Shown here piece after piece: positions 9,933 through 17,766 of a stretch of 64,000 nt of DNA. A model generated the notes under the pieces. It was given only the letters and a program-made list of their open reading frames with translations. It was not told where the DNA came from and made no database searches. Position 1 is the stretch's first letter, and the number at the start of each line of letters is the position of its first letter. Origin of the DNA: Massilia rubra (lineage in GTDB: Bacteria > Pseudomonadota > Gammaproteobacteria > Burkholderiales > Burkholderiaceae_D); the NCBI RefSeq assembly GCF_011682065.1, contig NZ_VUYU01000014.1, positions 62,001 to 126,000 on the forward strand, given 5' to 3'. A program made the translations under genes and the position numbers.

Positions 9933-12470
9933 TCAGGACGCCACGGCCGCGTCAAGTCCGGCAAGCTGCGCATGGCGCGCCAGCAAGTCGGCCAGGGCGC
10001 CGAGCTCGACCGGCTTGGTCAGATGCACATCGAAGCCCGCGGCGCGGGTGCGCTCGCGGTCGTCGGCGCTGCCCCAGCCGGTCAGCGCCACCAGCAGCAC
10101 GCCGGCATGGCGCGCATCCTGGCGCAGCGCCTGCGCCAGCTGGTAGCCATCCATGCCGGGCATGCCGATGTCGAGGAACATCACCTGCGGATGGCGCCGG
10201 GCCGCCATGTGCAGCGCGGTCGGGCCGTCGTTGGCGACGTCGACCACATGCCCGATCAGCGCCAGCAGCTCGGCCAGGGTAGCGGCGGCGTCGACATTGT
10301 CATCGACCACCATCACACGCAGGGCCACATCGGCGCTGGCGGGGCGCCCGGCCTTGCCCGGCGCGGGCGTGGCGGCCGGCGCCCCGGGCGGGGCCAGCGG
10401 CAGGCGCACGCTGAACACGCTGCCATTGCCCAGGCCGGCGCTGGCGGCGCCGGCCTGGCCGCCATGCTGCTCGGCCAGGCTGCGCACCAGCGACAAGCCG
10501 ATGCCCAGCCCGCCCGCATGATGGGCCGTGCGCCCGACCTGGGTGAACATGTCGAACACGGCGGCAAGCTGATCCGGCGCGATGCCGATCCCGTTGTCGC
10601 TCACCGCCAGGAGCACGTCGTCGCCTTCCTGGCGCGCGGACAAGGTGATGCGGCCGCCCTGCGGCGTGTACCTGGCGGCGTTGTTGAGCAGGTTGTTGAG
10701 GATCTGGCGCACCCGGTTCGGGTCGGCGTACAGCGCCAGCGGCCGCTCGGGCACCTCGACACGTAAGTCATGCCCGCTAGTGTTCCGAGTTAGAAATTCG
10801 TTGATGATTAAATGTGGTGAAATCGTAACGAGACAAGGAACAAAGCGCAGACAGGCCGAGGCCTGGCGAGCATTTGTGACGCAGTATCGGTGCGATTGTC
10901 GCCATATTTATTCAACGAATTTCTAACTCGGGACACTAGCATCGATGAGCGGACGGCTGGTTTCGACGGCCCCGGCGACGACCTGCTGCACGCTGGTCCA
11001 CTCGGGCTTGAGCGCGATCTGGCCGCGCGTGATGCGCGCCACGTCGAGCAGGTCGTCCACCAGCGCCACCATGTGGTCGAGCTGGCGGTCCATGATGTCC
11101 TGCACGCGCGCGACCACCTTGGCGTTGCCGGCGTTCAGGCGCAGCACCTGCAGGCCGCTGCGGATCGGCGCGAGCGGATTGCGCAGTTCGTGGGCCAGCG
11201 TCGCCAAAAATTCGGTCTTGCGGCGGTCGGCTTCGGACAGGTCGGCTGCCAGGCGGCGCAATTCGGCGTCGGCCGCGACCCGTTCGCTGATATCGGTAAA
11301 CAACACCGCCACCTGGCGGCTGGCCGGCCCGCCCACGCGCGTGGCGTACACATCGAACCAGCGATGCATGGCGCGCGCTTCGTCGACGAAGCGCACCGGC
11401 ACGCCGGTGGTGGCGACCTGGCCATACATGGTGAACCAGTGGCGGTCGTGGCCGGGCACCAGCTCGCGCACGGTCTTGCCGACGGCGTCCGTCAGGCCGG
11501 TGTGCTTGACGAAGGCCGGGTTGATTTCGATGAAGCGGTAGTCGACCGCGGTGTCGCCCTCGAACAGGACGTCGATGATGCATACGCCGGTGTCGATCGA
11601 ATCGAACAGGGTGCGGTAGCGCTCTTCGCTGGCGCCGAGCTGCGCTTCGGCCTGCTTCTGGCGCGTAATGTCGAGGACCACGCCGCGCAGGTGCTGGCCG
11701 GCGCCGGATACGTCGGCGAGCACCTCGCCACGCGCGATCACGTGGTGGTACAGGCCGTCGCTGGCGCGCACCCGATACTCAAGATCGTACGGTTCGCCGC
11801 TGGCGAGGGCCGCTTCGATGCGCGCCGTGGCGTGGGCCAGGTCGTCAGGGTGGAGCGCGTCCAGGTAGTTCTGCACCGGCCCGCCGGCGGCGATCTCGGG
11901 CGAGATATTGAACAGGCGCGCCATGGCGGCGTCGGCGGTCACGCGGTTGGCCGCGACATCCCAGGTCCAGGTGGCCAGTTCGGCGGCGGCCAGGGTGATT
12001 TCGAGGCGGGCGCGGGCCTCGCGCAGGTCGGTGTCGCTACGGCGCTGGCGCGTGGCGGTGTGGTGCGCGTCGATCAGGAAGGCGAGCTTGGCCTTGAGCG
12101 CCGCCGCCAGCACCGGGCTGGGCAGCACATCGATGGCGCCGGCCGCGTACGCTTGCGCAAAAGGGAAGGAGGGATCGCCTTCCGGCGCAATGACGATCAG
12201 GGCGATGCCGGCCAGGCCGGGCGTGGCGCGCAAGCGCTGCACCAGGTCGATCACCCCGGTGGCGTGCGCGCTCGCGGCGGCGGCGGCAGGCTTCGCGCCG
12301 GCGTCCACGATGATCAGGGCAAGCTCGGCACTGGCGGAATGGGATGTCGCCGCGTGCGCGTCGAGCCGTACAGGCACATGGCCCAGCTCGCGCAGAAGCT
12401 GCGCCAGTGCGTCGCTGGCGGCATCGTGCTGGTCGACCAACAAAATGCTCGCACAATTGCTTGCCCTCAT
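9933..12470 (-). pseudogene. Hybrid histidine kinase split by a MITE
   Basis: The 5' part (12470 down to 10923) encodes a degenerate receiver-like domain lacking the usual conserved lysine motif, two or three PAS folds and a phosphoacceptor domain ([15 protein letters not shown]). It then runs into the element and stops at a TAG inside it. The 3' part (down to 9933) encodes the ATPase domain (NNAARYTPQ, DNGIGI, GIGLSLVR) and a receiver (VMVVDDN, FLDIGMPGMDG, HLTKPVE). Removing 159 bases (the element plus one TA) joins GAT-GCT-AGC-GGG in frame and gives an uninterrupted 792-residue kinase. As it stands, phosphoacceptor and ATP sites are on separate polypeptides and the second has no evident ribosome site, so the gene is probably inactive. 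Confidence 0.9.
10780..10936. mobile_element. 157-bp MITE with 25-bp terminal inverted repeats at a CTAG target
   Basis: The left end begins GTGTTCCGAGTTAGAAATTC and the right end, read inward, begins GTGTCCCGAGTTAGAAATTC. The arms match over 25 bases with one mismatch. Each end is bordered by CTAG (10777-10780 and 10936-10939), consistent with duplication of the TA in a CTAG target, as IS630/Tc1-mariner elements make. The interior is too short for a transposase and is lower in GC than the surroundings. Collapsing the TA duplication restores the interrupted kinase frame exactly. Confidence 0.9.
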
Positions 12471-12720
12471 CGTGCAATCCGCTCCGTGGCGATGGTCGTG
12501 TCGGGAACGGAGGAGATCGGCATTGCGTCCTTTTCGGTGGTGGAAGACAGTTTGTCAATATTGGCGGGTCATTCTCCGAAAGTCAATCGAACGCCTCCAT
12601 GGGTGTAGGCATGACAGCAACGGACCGGCTGCGGATGCAGCGATCCCATTCGGCCTGTCGCGACTGCTCCTTGCCGGTACCCGGGGGGAGGCACTTTGCG
12701 TAAAGGCATTGCCTTGCGGC

Positions 12721-13047
12721 TCAGGCGCGCGATCGGGATGGGGCGGGCGCGCCGGCGACCGGCGGGGGCTGCGCGCTTTCGTCCGGCGACAAGGTGGCGG
12801 CCACGGCGCCGGCAAGGTCGGCCTGCGGCGCCGGGTCGGGCGGCAAGGCCCCGACCCGGCGGGCCTGGTCGGATTGCTGGTCGAGGCTGACTTCTTCGGC
12901 GACCGCAAAGCGCTCGTCAGTCTCGTCGTCCCCGGCCGGCAGCAATGATGCGGAGCGAACGTCCGCCGCGCCGGGGTCGGCGCCCGGTGGCGGGTGAACA
13001 GGCGGACCGGTGTCGGGCATGTCGCTGTTGCTGTCACTGGCTGGCAT
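12721..13047 (-). CDS. Small Pro/Ala/Asp-rich hypothetical protein
   Basis: 108 residues, low complexity, rich in proline, alanine, aspartate and serine, with no hydrophobic segment and probably disordered. The main support is the start: AAAGGAG lies five bases before the ATG at 13047, one of the best ribosome sites in the window. I do not recognise a family. It is followed by 250 bases without a convincing gene, up to the start of the interrupted kinase. It could be a small stress or regulatory peptide; this is open. Confidence 0.5.
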   Translation of the reverse strand: MPASDSNSDMPDTGPPVHPPPGADPGAADVRSASLLPAGDDETDERFAVAEEVSLDQQSDQARRVGALPPDPAPQADLAGAVAATLSPDESAQPPPVAGAPAPSRSRA

Positions 13048-13117
13048 GATGGCTCCTTTGGCTTGCGATAAAGTCAGTTAGAGACATCCCCCGGACGAAA
13101 GTTCAGACCATGCCGCC

Positions 13118-13399
13118 TTATTCGACCGCCTTTTTGCGGGGCCAGTTCTTGCATGCGATCGCCCACAGGATCAGGCAATACGACAGCAGGCGCAGCAGGA
13201 AGTGGAAGGGCGAATCTTCGCTCATGCCGGGCGTCAGGCTGGCGTAGATGCGGTGCGCGCCTTCGATCAGGAACGACAGCGCAAAATACATAAAAAAGCG
13301 GTCGCCCGAGGTGCGCCAGAAGCGCAGGAAAAACAGGCCGATCACCACCGAACCCATGGCGCCGGCGCCGGCCAGCATCAGATCCATGGCGTGCTCCAT
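13118..13399 (-). CDS. Small membrane protein, DUF5985-like (second of pair)
   Basis: 93 residues with about three hydrophobic helices: an N-terminal one with a small-residue stretch (LAGAGAMGSVVIGLFFLRFW), one around FFMYFALSFLIEGAHRIYA, and one near LLRLLSYCLILWAIACKNW. The conserved-looking FFLRFWRTSGDRFF segment resembles what I recall of the DUF5985 family. It lies 14 bases after the 85-residue membrane protein, and the two probably work together, perhaps as a hetero-oligomer. The function is unknown. Confidence 0.65.
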   Translation of the reverse strand: MEHAMDLMLAGAGAMGSVVIGLFFLRFWRTSGDRFFMYFALSFLIEGAHRIYASLTPGMSEDSPFHFLLRLLSYCLILWAIACKNWPRKKAVE

Positions 13400-13413
13400 G
13401 TTTTACTCATCTC

Positions 13414-13671
13414 TCACTCCTTCTCGTCAATCAGCCCGTACAGCAGCAGGGATACCGAGATCAGCGCCGTCACCAGGCGCAGGGTCAGCAAGTCCATGGC
13501 GGGGAACACCAGCTTGTCGAGGATCAGGATCAGGTTGTTCAGGGTCATGCCGCAAAAGCACAGGCCGCTCCAGAACAGCAGGCGATGCCCGGTACGCGCA
13601 TAGCTGGCCAGCAATAGCCAGGCGCAGGCCAGCGCGGTGAGCATGCAAAGGCCATAAATCGCCGCCGCCAT
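13414..13671 (-). CDS. Small membrane protein, DUF5985-like (first of pair)
   Basis: 85 residues with three hydrophobic helices (AAAIYGLCMLTALACAWLLL; LLFWSGLCFCGMTLNNLILIL; LVTALISVSLLLYGLI). It shares size and topology with the next gene. Its ATG at 13671 overlaps the stop of the upstream winged-helix-like gene (TAATG), so translation is probably coupled. Genomes of this group often carry such pairs, from memory annotated as DUF5985, with no known role. Confidence 0.65.
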   Translation of the reverse strand: MAAAIYGLCMLTALACAWLLLASYARTGHRLLFWSGLCFCGMTLNNLILILDKLVFPAMDLLTLRLVTALISVSLLLYGLIDEKE

Positions 13672-14066
13672 TACGATTCCTTTCGCCAGGTGAACGCATC
13701 GGCAAACTGCTGGGCCTTGCGCTCGAGCTTAGAATGAATCAGATGGGTCACCTCGACCAGGCGCCGCGCGTACAGGTCGGCCAGGGCATCGATCACCTGG
13801 CCCAGCGCCGCCGTGGCCGGCTGGTAGCGGAACACCGGCGCGCTGCCTTCGTGGCGCAAGGTGACTGTCATGCCCGCGCGCGACAGGTCCGCCAGCACGC
13901 TCGCGGCCAGCTTGTCGCCGATGTAGAGCCGCTCGGCCACGGTTTGCACGGACCAGTCCTGAGGCGCGCTGTTGCGCAACAGCAGCAGCGCCTCCAGGTG
14001 GGGAACGGAGGCAATACTGGTCAGCAGGAAGCGACGCAATTCTTCGGGTATCGGTTGGGGCACCAT
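13671..14066 (-). CDS. Putative winged-helix regulatory protein
   Basis: 131 residues from the ATG at 14066; a TTG start at 14111 would add 15. The region HLEALLLLRNSAPQDWSVQTVAERLYIGDKLAASVLADLSR (given here only as the span from about residue 23 to 63) has the pattern of a winged helix-turn-helix. A helical tail follows, with basic residues near the end. A DNA-binding or protein-binding regulator is the best guess. It is the first gene of a three-gene unit with two small membrane proteins, to which it is translationally coupled, so it may sense or control them. Confidence 0.6.
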   Translation of the reverse strand: MVPQPIPEELRRFLLTSIASVPHLEALLLLRNSAPQDWSVQTVAERLYIGDKLAASVLADLSRAGMTVTLRHEGSAPVFRYQPATAALGQVIDALADLYARRLVEVTHLIHSKLERKAQQFADAFTWRKES

Positions 14067-14203
14067 GATGTACAAGAATCCATTGCGCCAAGCTAAGCCA
14101 ACGCGGTCCAAAACCCGTATTCTAGTCGACTTTGCTTATCAAGCATGCATCATTGTGATGTTCTTACGTATCAATACAGCAACACTCCATGCGCCGGGCC
14201 AGC

Positions 14204-14842
14204 TCACAACAGATTGCGTACCAGTTGCGCCGCGCTCAGCGCCGCCAGCACGATCAGCAGCACGCCCATGGCGCGCGCGAGCAGGGTGGCCGCACCCGGC
14301 CGCACTTCCAGCCAGCGCCCGGCGCCGCCGCCCAGCCATGCCAGCGCGCCGTAGATGCCGGCCTGGGTCAAGGCGGTGATGGCGCCCAGCAGCGCGGCCT
14401 GGGTCCACAGCGGCTCCGGTCCGGGCCTGAGAAATTGCGGAAAAATGGCCAGCATGAACAGGTAGGCCTTGGGGTTGAGCAGGCTGGTGACGAGCCCGCG
14501 CCGGAAGGTGGCGCCCATCCCGCAAGCCTTGCCCGGCAGGTGTTGCACAAAGCCGCCGCCGGCGCGCAGGATGCACCAGCCGATCCACGCCGTGTACAGC
14601 GCGCCCGAGCCCAGCATCGCATTGAACAGGGCCGGCCACAGCCGCAGCAGCGCGGCCACGCCCAGCGCACTCATCGCCAGGTGGCACACGCCGCCGCAGA
14701 CGATGCCGGCCACCGCCGCCAGGCCGGCGCGCCGGCCGCCCAGCACGGCGCTGCCCATGACAAACGCCATGTCGAGGCCGGGCAGGGCGATGATGCCGAA
14801 CACGACCACAAAGTACAGCCACAGGTTGGCGTGCGCGCTCAT
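14204..14842 (-). CDS. LysE/RhtB family amino-acid exporter
   Basis: 212 residues from the ATG at 14842, close to the usual 200-210 of the family; longer forms are not needed. About six hydrophobic helices are seen. The N-terminal LYFVVVFGIIALPGLDMAFV matches the LysE/RhtB signature (usually with GPD/GPN, here LPGLDM) and the second block GRRAGLAAVAGIVCGG is typical. The family exports amino acids such as homoserine, threonine or lysine across the inner membrane. It is transcribed divergently from a WYL regulator, which probably controls it. Confidence 0.85.
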   Translation of the reverse strand: MSAHANLWLYFVVVFGIIALPGLDMAFVMGSAVLGGRRAGLAAVAGIVCGGVCHLAMSALGVAALLRLWPALFNAMLGSGALYTAWIGWCILRAGGGFVQHLPGKACGMGATFRRGLVTSLLNPKAYLFMLAIFPQFLRPGPEPLWTQAALLGAITALTQAGIYGALAWLGGGAGRWLEVRPGAATLLARAMGVLLIVLAALSAAQLVRNLL

Positions 14843-14926
14843 GCCGGCCGCGCCGACAGGTCGATTGCATGGTTCAGGGTGGGGAAGGGCATGGCGGGCT
14901 CGCTTTCGGTTGGTGGTCAACATCGA

Positions 14927-14977
14927 CAGGGCGCAGATTAGCGCCGCATCAGGGCAGATTGCGCCCTGTTAATCTGC
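14927..14977. promoter_or_regulatory. Nested inverted repeats, candidate operator of the WYL regulator
   Basis: CAGGGCGCA (14927-14935) faces TGCGCCCTG (14960-14968), and GCAGATT (14954-14960) faces AATCTGC (14971-14977). The two palindromes interlock just before the start of the WYL regulator at 14990 and between the divergent genes, as expected for autoregulation with control of the exporter. Confidence 0.5.
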
Positions 14978-14989
14978 TATCGTTGCGTC

Positions 14990-15946
14990 ATGTACCATCC
15001 AACCACCCGCGTGCTGGCAGTGCTGGAACTGCTGCAAACCCATGGCCGCCTGAGCGGCGTCGAGATGTCGGCGCGGCTGGCGGTCGATCCGCGCACCTTG
15101 CGCCGCTACATCGTCACGCTCGAAGAGATGGGCATTCCCATCACGACCGAGCGCGGGCGCCACGGCGGCTATGCGCTGATGGCCGGCTTCAAGTTGCCGC
15201 CGATGATGTTTACCAACGATGAAGCGCTGGCCCTGGCGATCGGCCTGCTCGCCGCGCGCAGCCTGGGCTTTGCCGAAGCCGCGCCGGCGGTGGCCAGCGC
15301 CCAGGCCAAGCTCGAACGCATCATGCCGGCCAACCTGAAGCGGCGCGTGCGCGCCATCGACGAAACCGTGCGGCTCGACATGATCCGCGCGGTGGCGCCG
15401 AGGGACAACGACGCCCTCGTCACGCTCAGTTCGGCGGCGCTGGCGCAGCAGCGCGTGTGCCTGCGTTACCGCGCGCCCGACGGCGGCGAAACCGAGCGTG
15501 ATTTCGATGCCTACGGCCTGGCGTTTCGCGGCGGCTGCTGGTACGTGACCGGCCTGTGCCACCTGCGCGCCGGGATGCGCTCGTTCAGGATCGACCGCAT
15601 CGTCAAAGTCGAGCCGCGCCCGGTCTCGTTCGCGCGCCCGACCGGCTTTGACGCGCTCGGCTACCTGAACCAGTCGCTGGCTGTGATGCAACGCGAACAC
15701 GCGGTCGAAGTGCTGCTGCACACCGACCTGAAAACGGCCAGCGCGCATTTCCATGGCGCGCTCGGGGTGTTCGACCAAGCCCCCGATGGCGTGCTGCTGC
15801 GCTGCACCACCGACGACCTCGACTGGTTCGCCGGCCACCTCGCGGGCCTGCCGTTCGACTTCGCGGTGCGCGCGCCGGACCAGCTGCGCGCCAGTCTTGC
15901 AAAATTAGCTGAACGACTGCTTCGCTTGGCGGGCACGCTCCGCTAG
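14990..15946 (+). CDS. YafY-type HTH/WYL transcriptional regulator
   Basis: 318 residues. An N-terminal helix-turn-helix (about 5-60, RVLAVLELLQTHGRLSGVEM then DPRTLRRYIVTLEE) and the wing GRHGGYAL fit the YafY class. A WYL domain at about 140-215 has LRYRAPDGGETERDFDAYGL and GGCWYVTG, where CWYVTG stands for the WYL core. WYL domains bind nucleic acid or small ligands and tune the DNA-binding part. The gene is divergent from the LysE-type exporter with interlocking inverted repeats in between, so control of the exporter is likely. Confidence 0.88.
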   Translation: MYHPTTRVLAVLELLQTHGRLSGVEMSARLAVDPRTLRRYIVTLEEMGIPITTERGRHGGYALMAGFKLPPMMFTNDEALALAIGLLAARSLGFAEAAPAVASAQAKLERIMPANLKRRVRAIDETVRLDMIRAVAPRDNDALVTLSSAALAQQRVCLRYRAPDGGETERDFDAYGLAFRGGCWYVTGLCHLRAGMRSFRIDRIVKVEPRPVSFARPTGFDALGYLNQSLAVMQREHAVEVLLHTDLKTASAHFHGALGVFDQAPDGVLLRCTTDDLDWFAGHLAGLPFDFAVRAPDQLRASLAKLAERLLRLAGTLR

Positions 15947-15980
15947 AATGCGTCGCTCGACTATTTTGGTTTTGGAAAAC

Positions 15981-16766
15981 ATGATTCAGAAAACACTGGC
16001 CGGCATCGTCCTCGGATGGACCTTGCTGGCAGCCGGCAGCGCGTTTGCCGGTGGCTGTCCCGCACACTATATGGATGGGCGCCTGCCCGAGATCCGCAAT
16101 GCCAAGCTGGCCAAGGCGACGACCGAATTATGCTACGGCGTATTCGGCGTGATGCATTCCGGGATCACGCGCACGCCGCTGTGGTCGGCCGAGCGCCTGC
16201 TTCCGGCAAACCTGAAGCTGGCCAAGAAACTCTCGCGCGACGATTCCTTCCACGCCGAGGAACGCCTGTCGCCGTCGCAGCGCGCCGAGCTGTCCGACTA
16301 CGCCCGCAGCGGCTTCGACCGTGGCCACATGGCGCCCAACGGCAACATGCCGGATCGCCAGACCCAGCACGAAAGTTTTACGCTGGCGAACATGGTGCCG
16401 CAGGATGCCGACAACAACCGCCATCTGTGGGCCGGACTGGAAGGGCGCGTGCGCGACCTGGTCAGGAAAGAAGGCACCTTGTATGTGATCACCGGGCCGG
16501 CCTTCATCGGCAAGCGTTTGCAGAAAGTGGGCAATGTGCTCGTGCCGAGTCATTTGTACAAGGCGGTGTATAGTCCGGGCCAGAAGGCGGGCGCGGCATG
16601 GATCGTGGAAAACCGTTCCACCGACGAGCTGGATGTGATGACGATTGCCGAGCTCGAAGAGAAGATCGGCATCAACCTGATGCCGTCGCTGAGCGCGCGG
16701 CAAAAGTCGGCCATGCTGGACCTGCCGCAGCCGAAACAGAAGAAATCGCGCCGTTGGCCGTTTTGA
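15981..16766 (+). CDS. Secreted DNA/RNA non-specific endonuclease
   Basis: 261 residues from the ATG at 15981, which starts a clear signal peptide (MIQKTLAGIVLGWTLLAAGS, cleavage probably after AFA). The catalytic signature DRGHM is at about 113-117, giving His116 as the general base, and the Asn-rich segment LANMVPQDADNNRHLW matches the Mg-binding part of the NucA/Serratia nuclease family. It should cut DNA and RNA outside the cytoplasm. An upstream ATG at 15948 would bury the signal peptide. Possible roles are nutrient scavenging and extracellular DNA removal. The C-terminus is basic. Confidence 0.9.
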   Translation: MIQKTLAGIVLGWTLLAAGSAFAGGCPAHYMDGRLPEIRNAKLAKATTELCYGVFGVMHSGITRTPLWSAERLLPANLKLAKKLSRDDSFHAEERLSPSQRAELSDYARSGFDRGHMAPNGNMPDRQTQHESFTLANMVPQDADNNRHLWAGLEGRVRDLVRKEGTLYVITGPAFIGKRLQKVGNVLVPSHLYKAVYSPGQKAGAAWIVENRSTDELDVMTIAELEEKIGINLMPSLSARQKSAMLDLPQPKQKKSRRWPF

Positions 16767-16783
16767 TATTTCAAGGAGATGCA

Positions 16784-17044
16784 ATGAGTGGCAAGAAACA
16801 GGGTTTTGTACCGTACACGAACGAGGCTGACGTGCTCGCGGTTGGCAAGCTGATGATCGAAAACCGGCTCGACCGGATCACCATCAGTGGCGACGTCGAC
16901 CTGACCGCCGACGAGGTCGGCCTGGAGCACGCGCGCAAGCTGCACGCGCTGCTCGGTGACATCGTCGCCAAGCTGGAAGGGATGAAGCTGCCGGCCGAAT
17001 TGCCGCCGCCGGCGGTGGGCGACGTGGATAATCCCTTCAACTAA
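16784..17044 (+). CDS. Small conserved hypothetical protein
   Basis: 86 residues starting at the ATG at 16784 behind a strong AAGGAGAT site. The protein is soluble: GFVPYTNEADVLAVGKLMIE followed by a strand-like NRLDRITISGDVDLTADEVG and a helix. It starts 17 bases after the nuclease stop and is probably co-transcribed with it. An immunity role for the nuclease is conceivable from the position, but the nuclease is exported and nothing in the sequence supports that. I do not recognise a named family. Confidence 0.7.
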   Translation: MSGKKQGFVPYTNEADVLAVGKLMIENRLDRITISGDVDLTADEVGLEHARKLHALLGDIVAKLEGMKLPAELPPPAVGDVDNPFN

Positions 17045-17301
17045 GCGCAGTCTGATAGTCGGACCGCGCCGGAAAAGGCACGCGCCGAGCCATCTCAACG
17101 AACCATTCTAATTGACCCGGGCCGTGCTGTGATGCCGGACCTGGCGTCATGCTACGCGATCGGCGCACATCGTCTTCGTGCGCGCCGCCATCGACGCCGC
17201 AGGCGATCAAAACTTGAGGAAGGTCAATGGTGCGCAGGGTCGGCGCGCTTTGCGGTACTCTCAACGGCTCCTGCTGCGGCGTTTTTTGGGGAGCGAACTT
17301 C

Positions 17302-17727
17302 ATGGCAACAGACAATGCCGAATCCTCTGTCGAGCCAGGCGGCGACACGCTCAGCGTGCCGCTGCACCGCGAGGAACTGCGGGTGGGAACGCGCGTCGTC
17401 GACACCGGGCGCGGCGTGCGGATTCACAAAACGGTCAGCGAACATCCCCATCAGGTCGACGAAACGCTGCTCTACGACGAGCTCGACGTCAGGCATGTCA
17501 GCGTCGACAAGATCGTACCCCTGTCCGAGGCGCCAGTGGCGCGCCAGGAGGGCGACACGCTGATCGTGCCGGTACTCGAAGAAGTGCTGGTGACCGAGCG
17601 GCGCGTGCGCATCAAGGAAGAAGTCCACATCACGCGCATCGCGCGCACCCGTACCCAAGCCGGGACCGTCATGCTGCGCGAAGAAGACATCGTCGTCGAA
17701 CGGTTCGACGAAGGCCCTCACAAGTAA
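17302..17727 (+). CDS. YsnF/AvaK-domain (DUF2382) stress protein, short form
   Basis: 141 residues from the ATG at 17302, which has GGGGAGC upstream. Two DUF2382-like repeats are visible: SVPLHREELRVGTRVVDTGR to DETLLYDELDVRHVSVDKIV, and IVPVLEEVLVTERRVRIKEE to MLREEDIVVERFDEGP. These charged beta-rich repeats are common in stress-induced proteins of unknown mechanism. A larger DUF2382 protein starts 40 bases downstream on the same strand, so the two look like an operon and probably act in the same response. Confidence 0.85.
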   Translation: MATDNAESSVEPGGDTLSVPLHREELRVGTRVVDTGRGVRIHKTVSEHPHQVDETLLYDELDVRHVSVDKIVPLSEAPVARQEGDTLIVPVLEEVLVTERRVRIKEEVHITRIARTRTQAGTVMLREEDIVVERFDEGPHK

Positions 17728-17766
17728 GCGAGTTCAAGCGAGTTCAACAACATGGAGGAAGTCATC

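Noticed and set aside
4248-12608. Several long frames opposite the GGDEF-EAL, hybrid kinase and interrupted kinase genes
   Set aside because: All are complementary to well-supported sensor genes and show only low-complexity composition.
17045-17301. Possible small gene before the YsnF pair
   Set aside because: Frames here have no ribosome site and their codon pattern is poor. The strong GGGGAGC site marks the ATG at 17302 as the first start.
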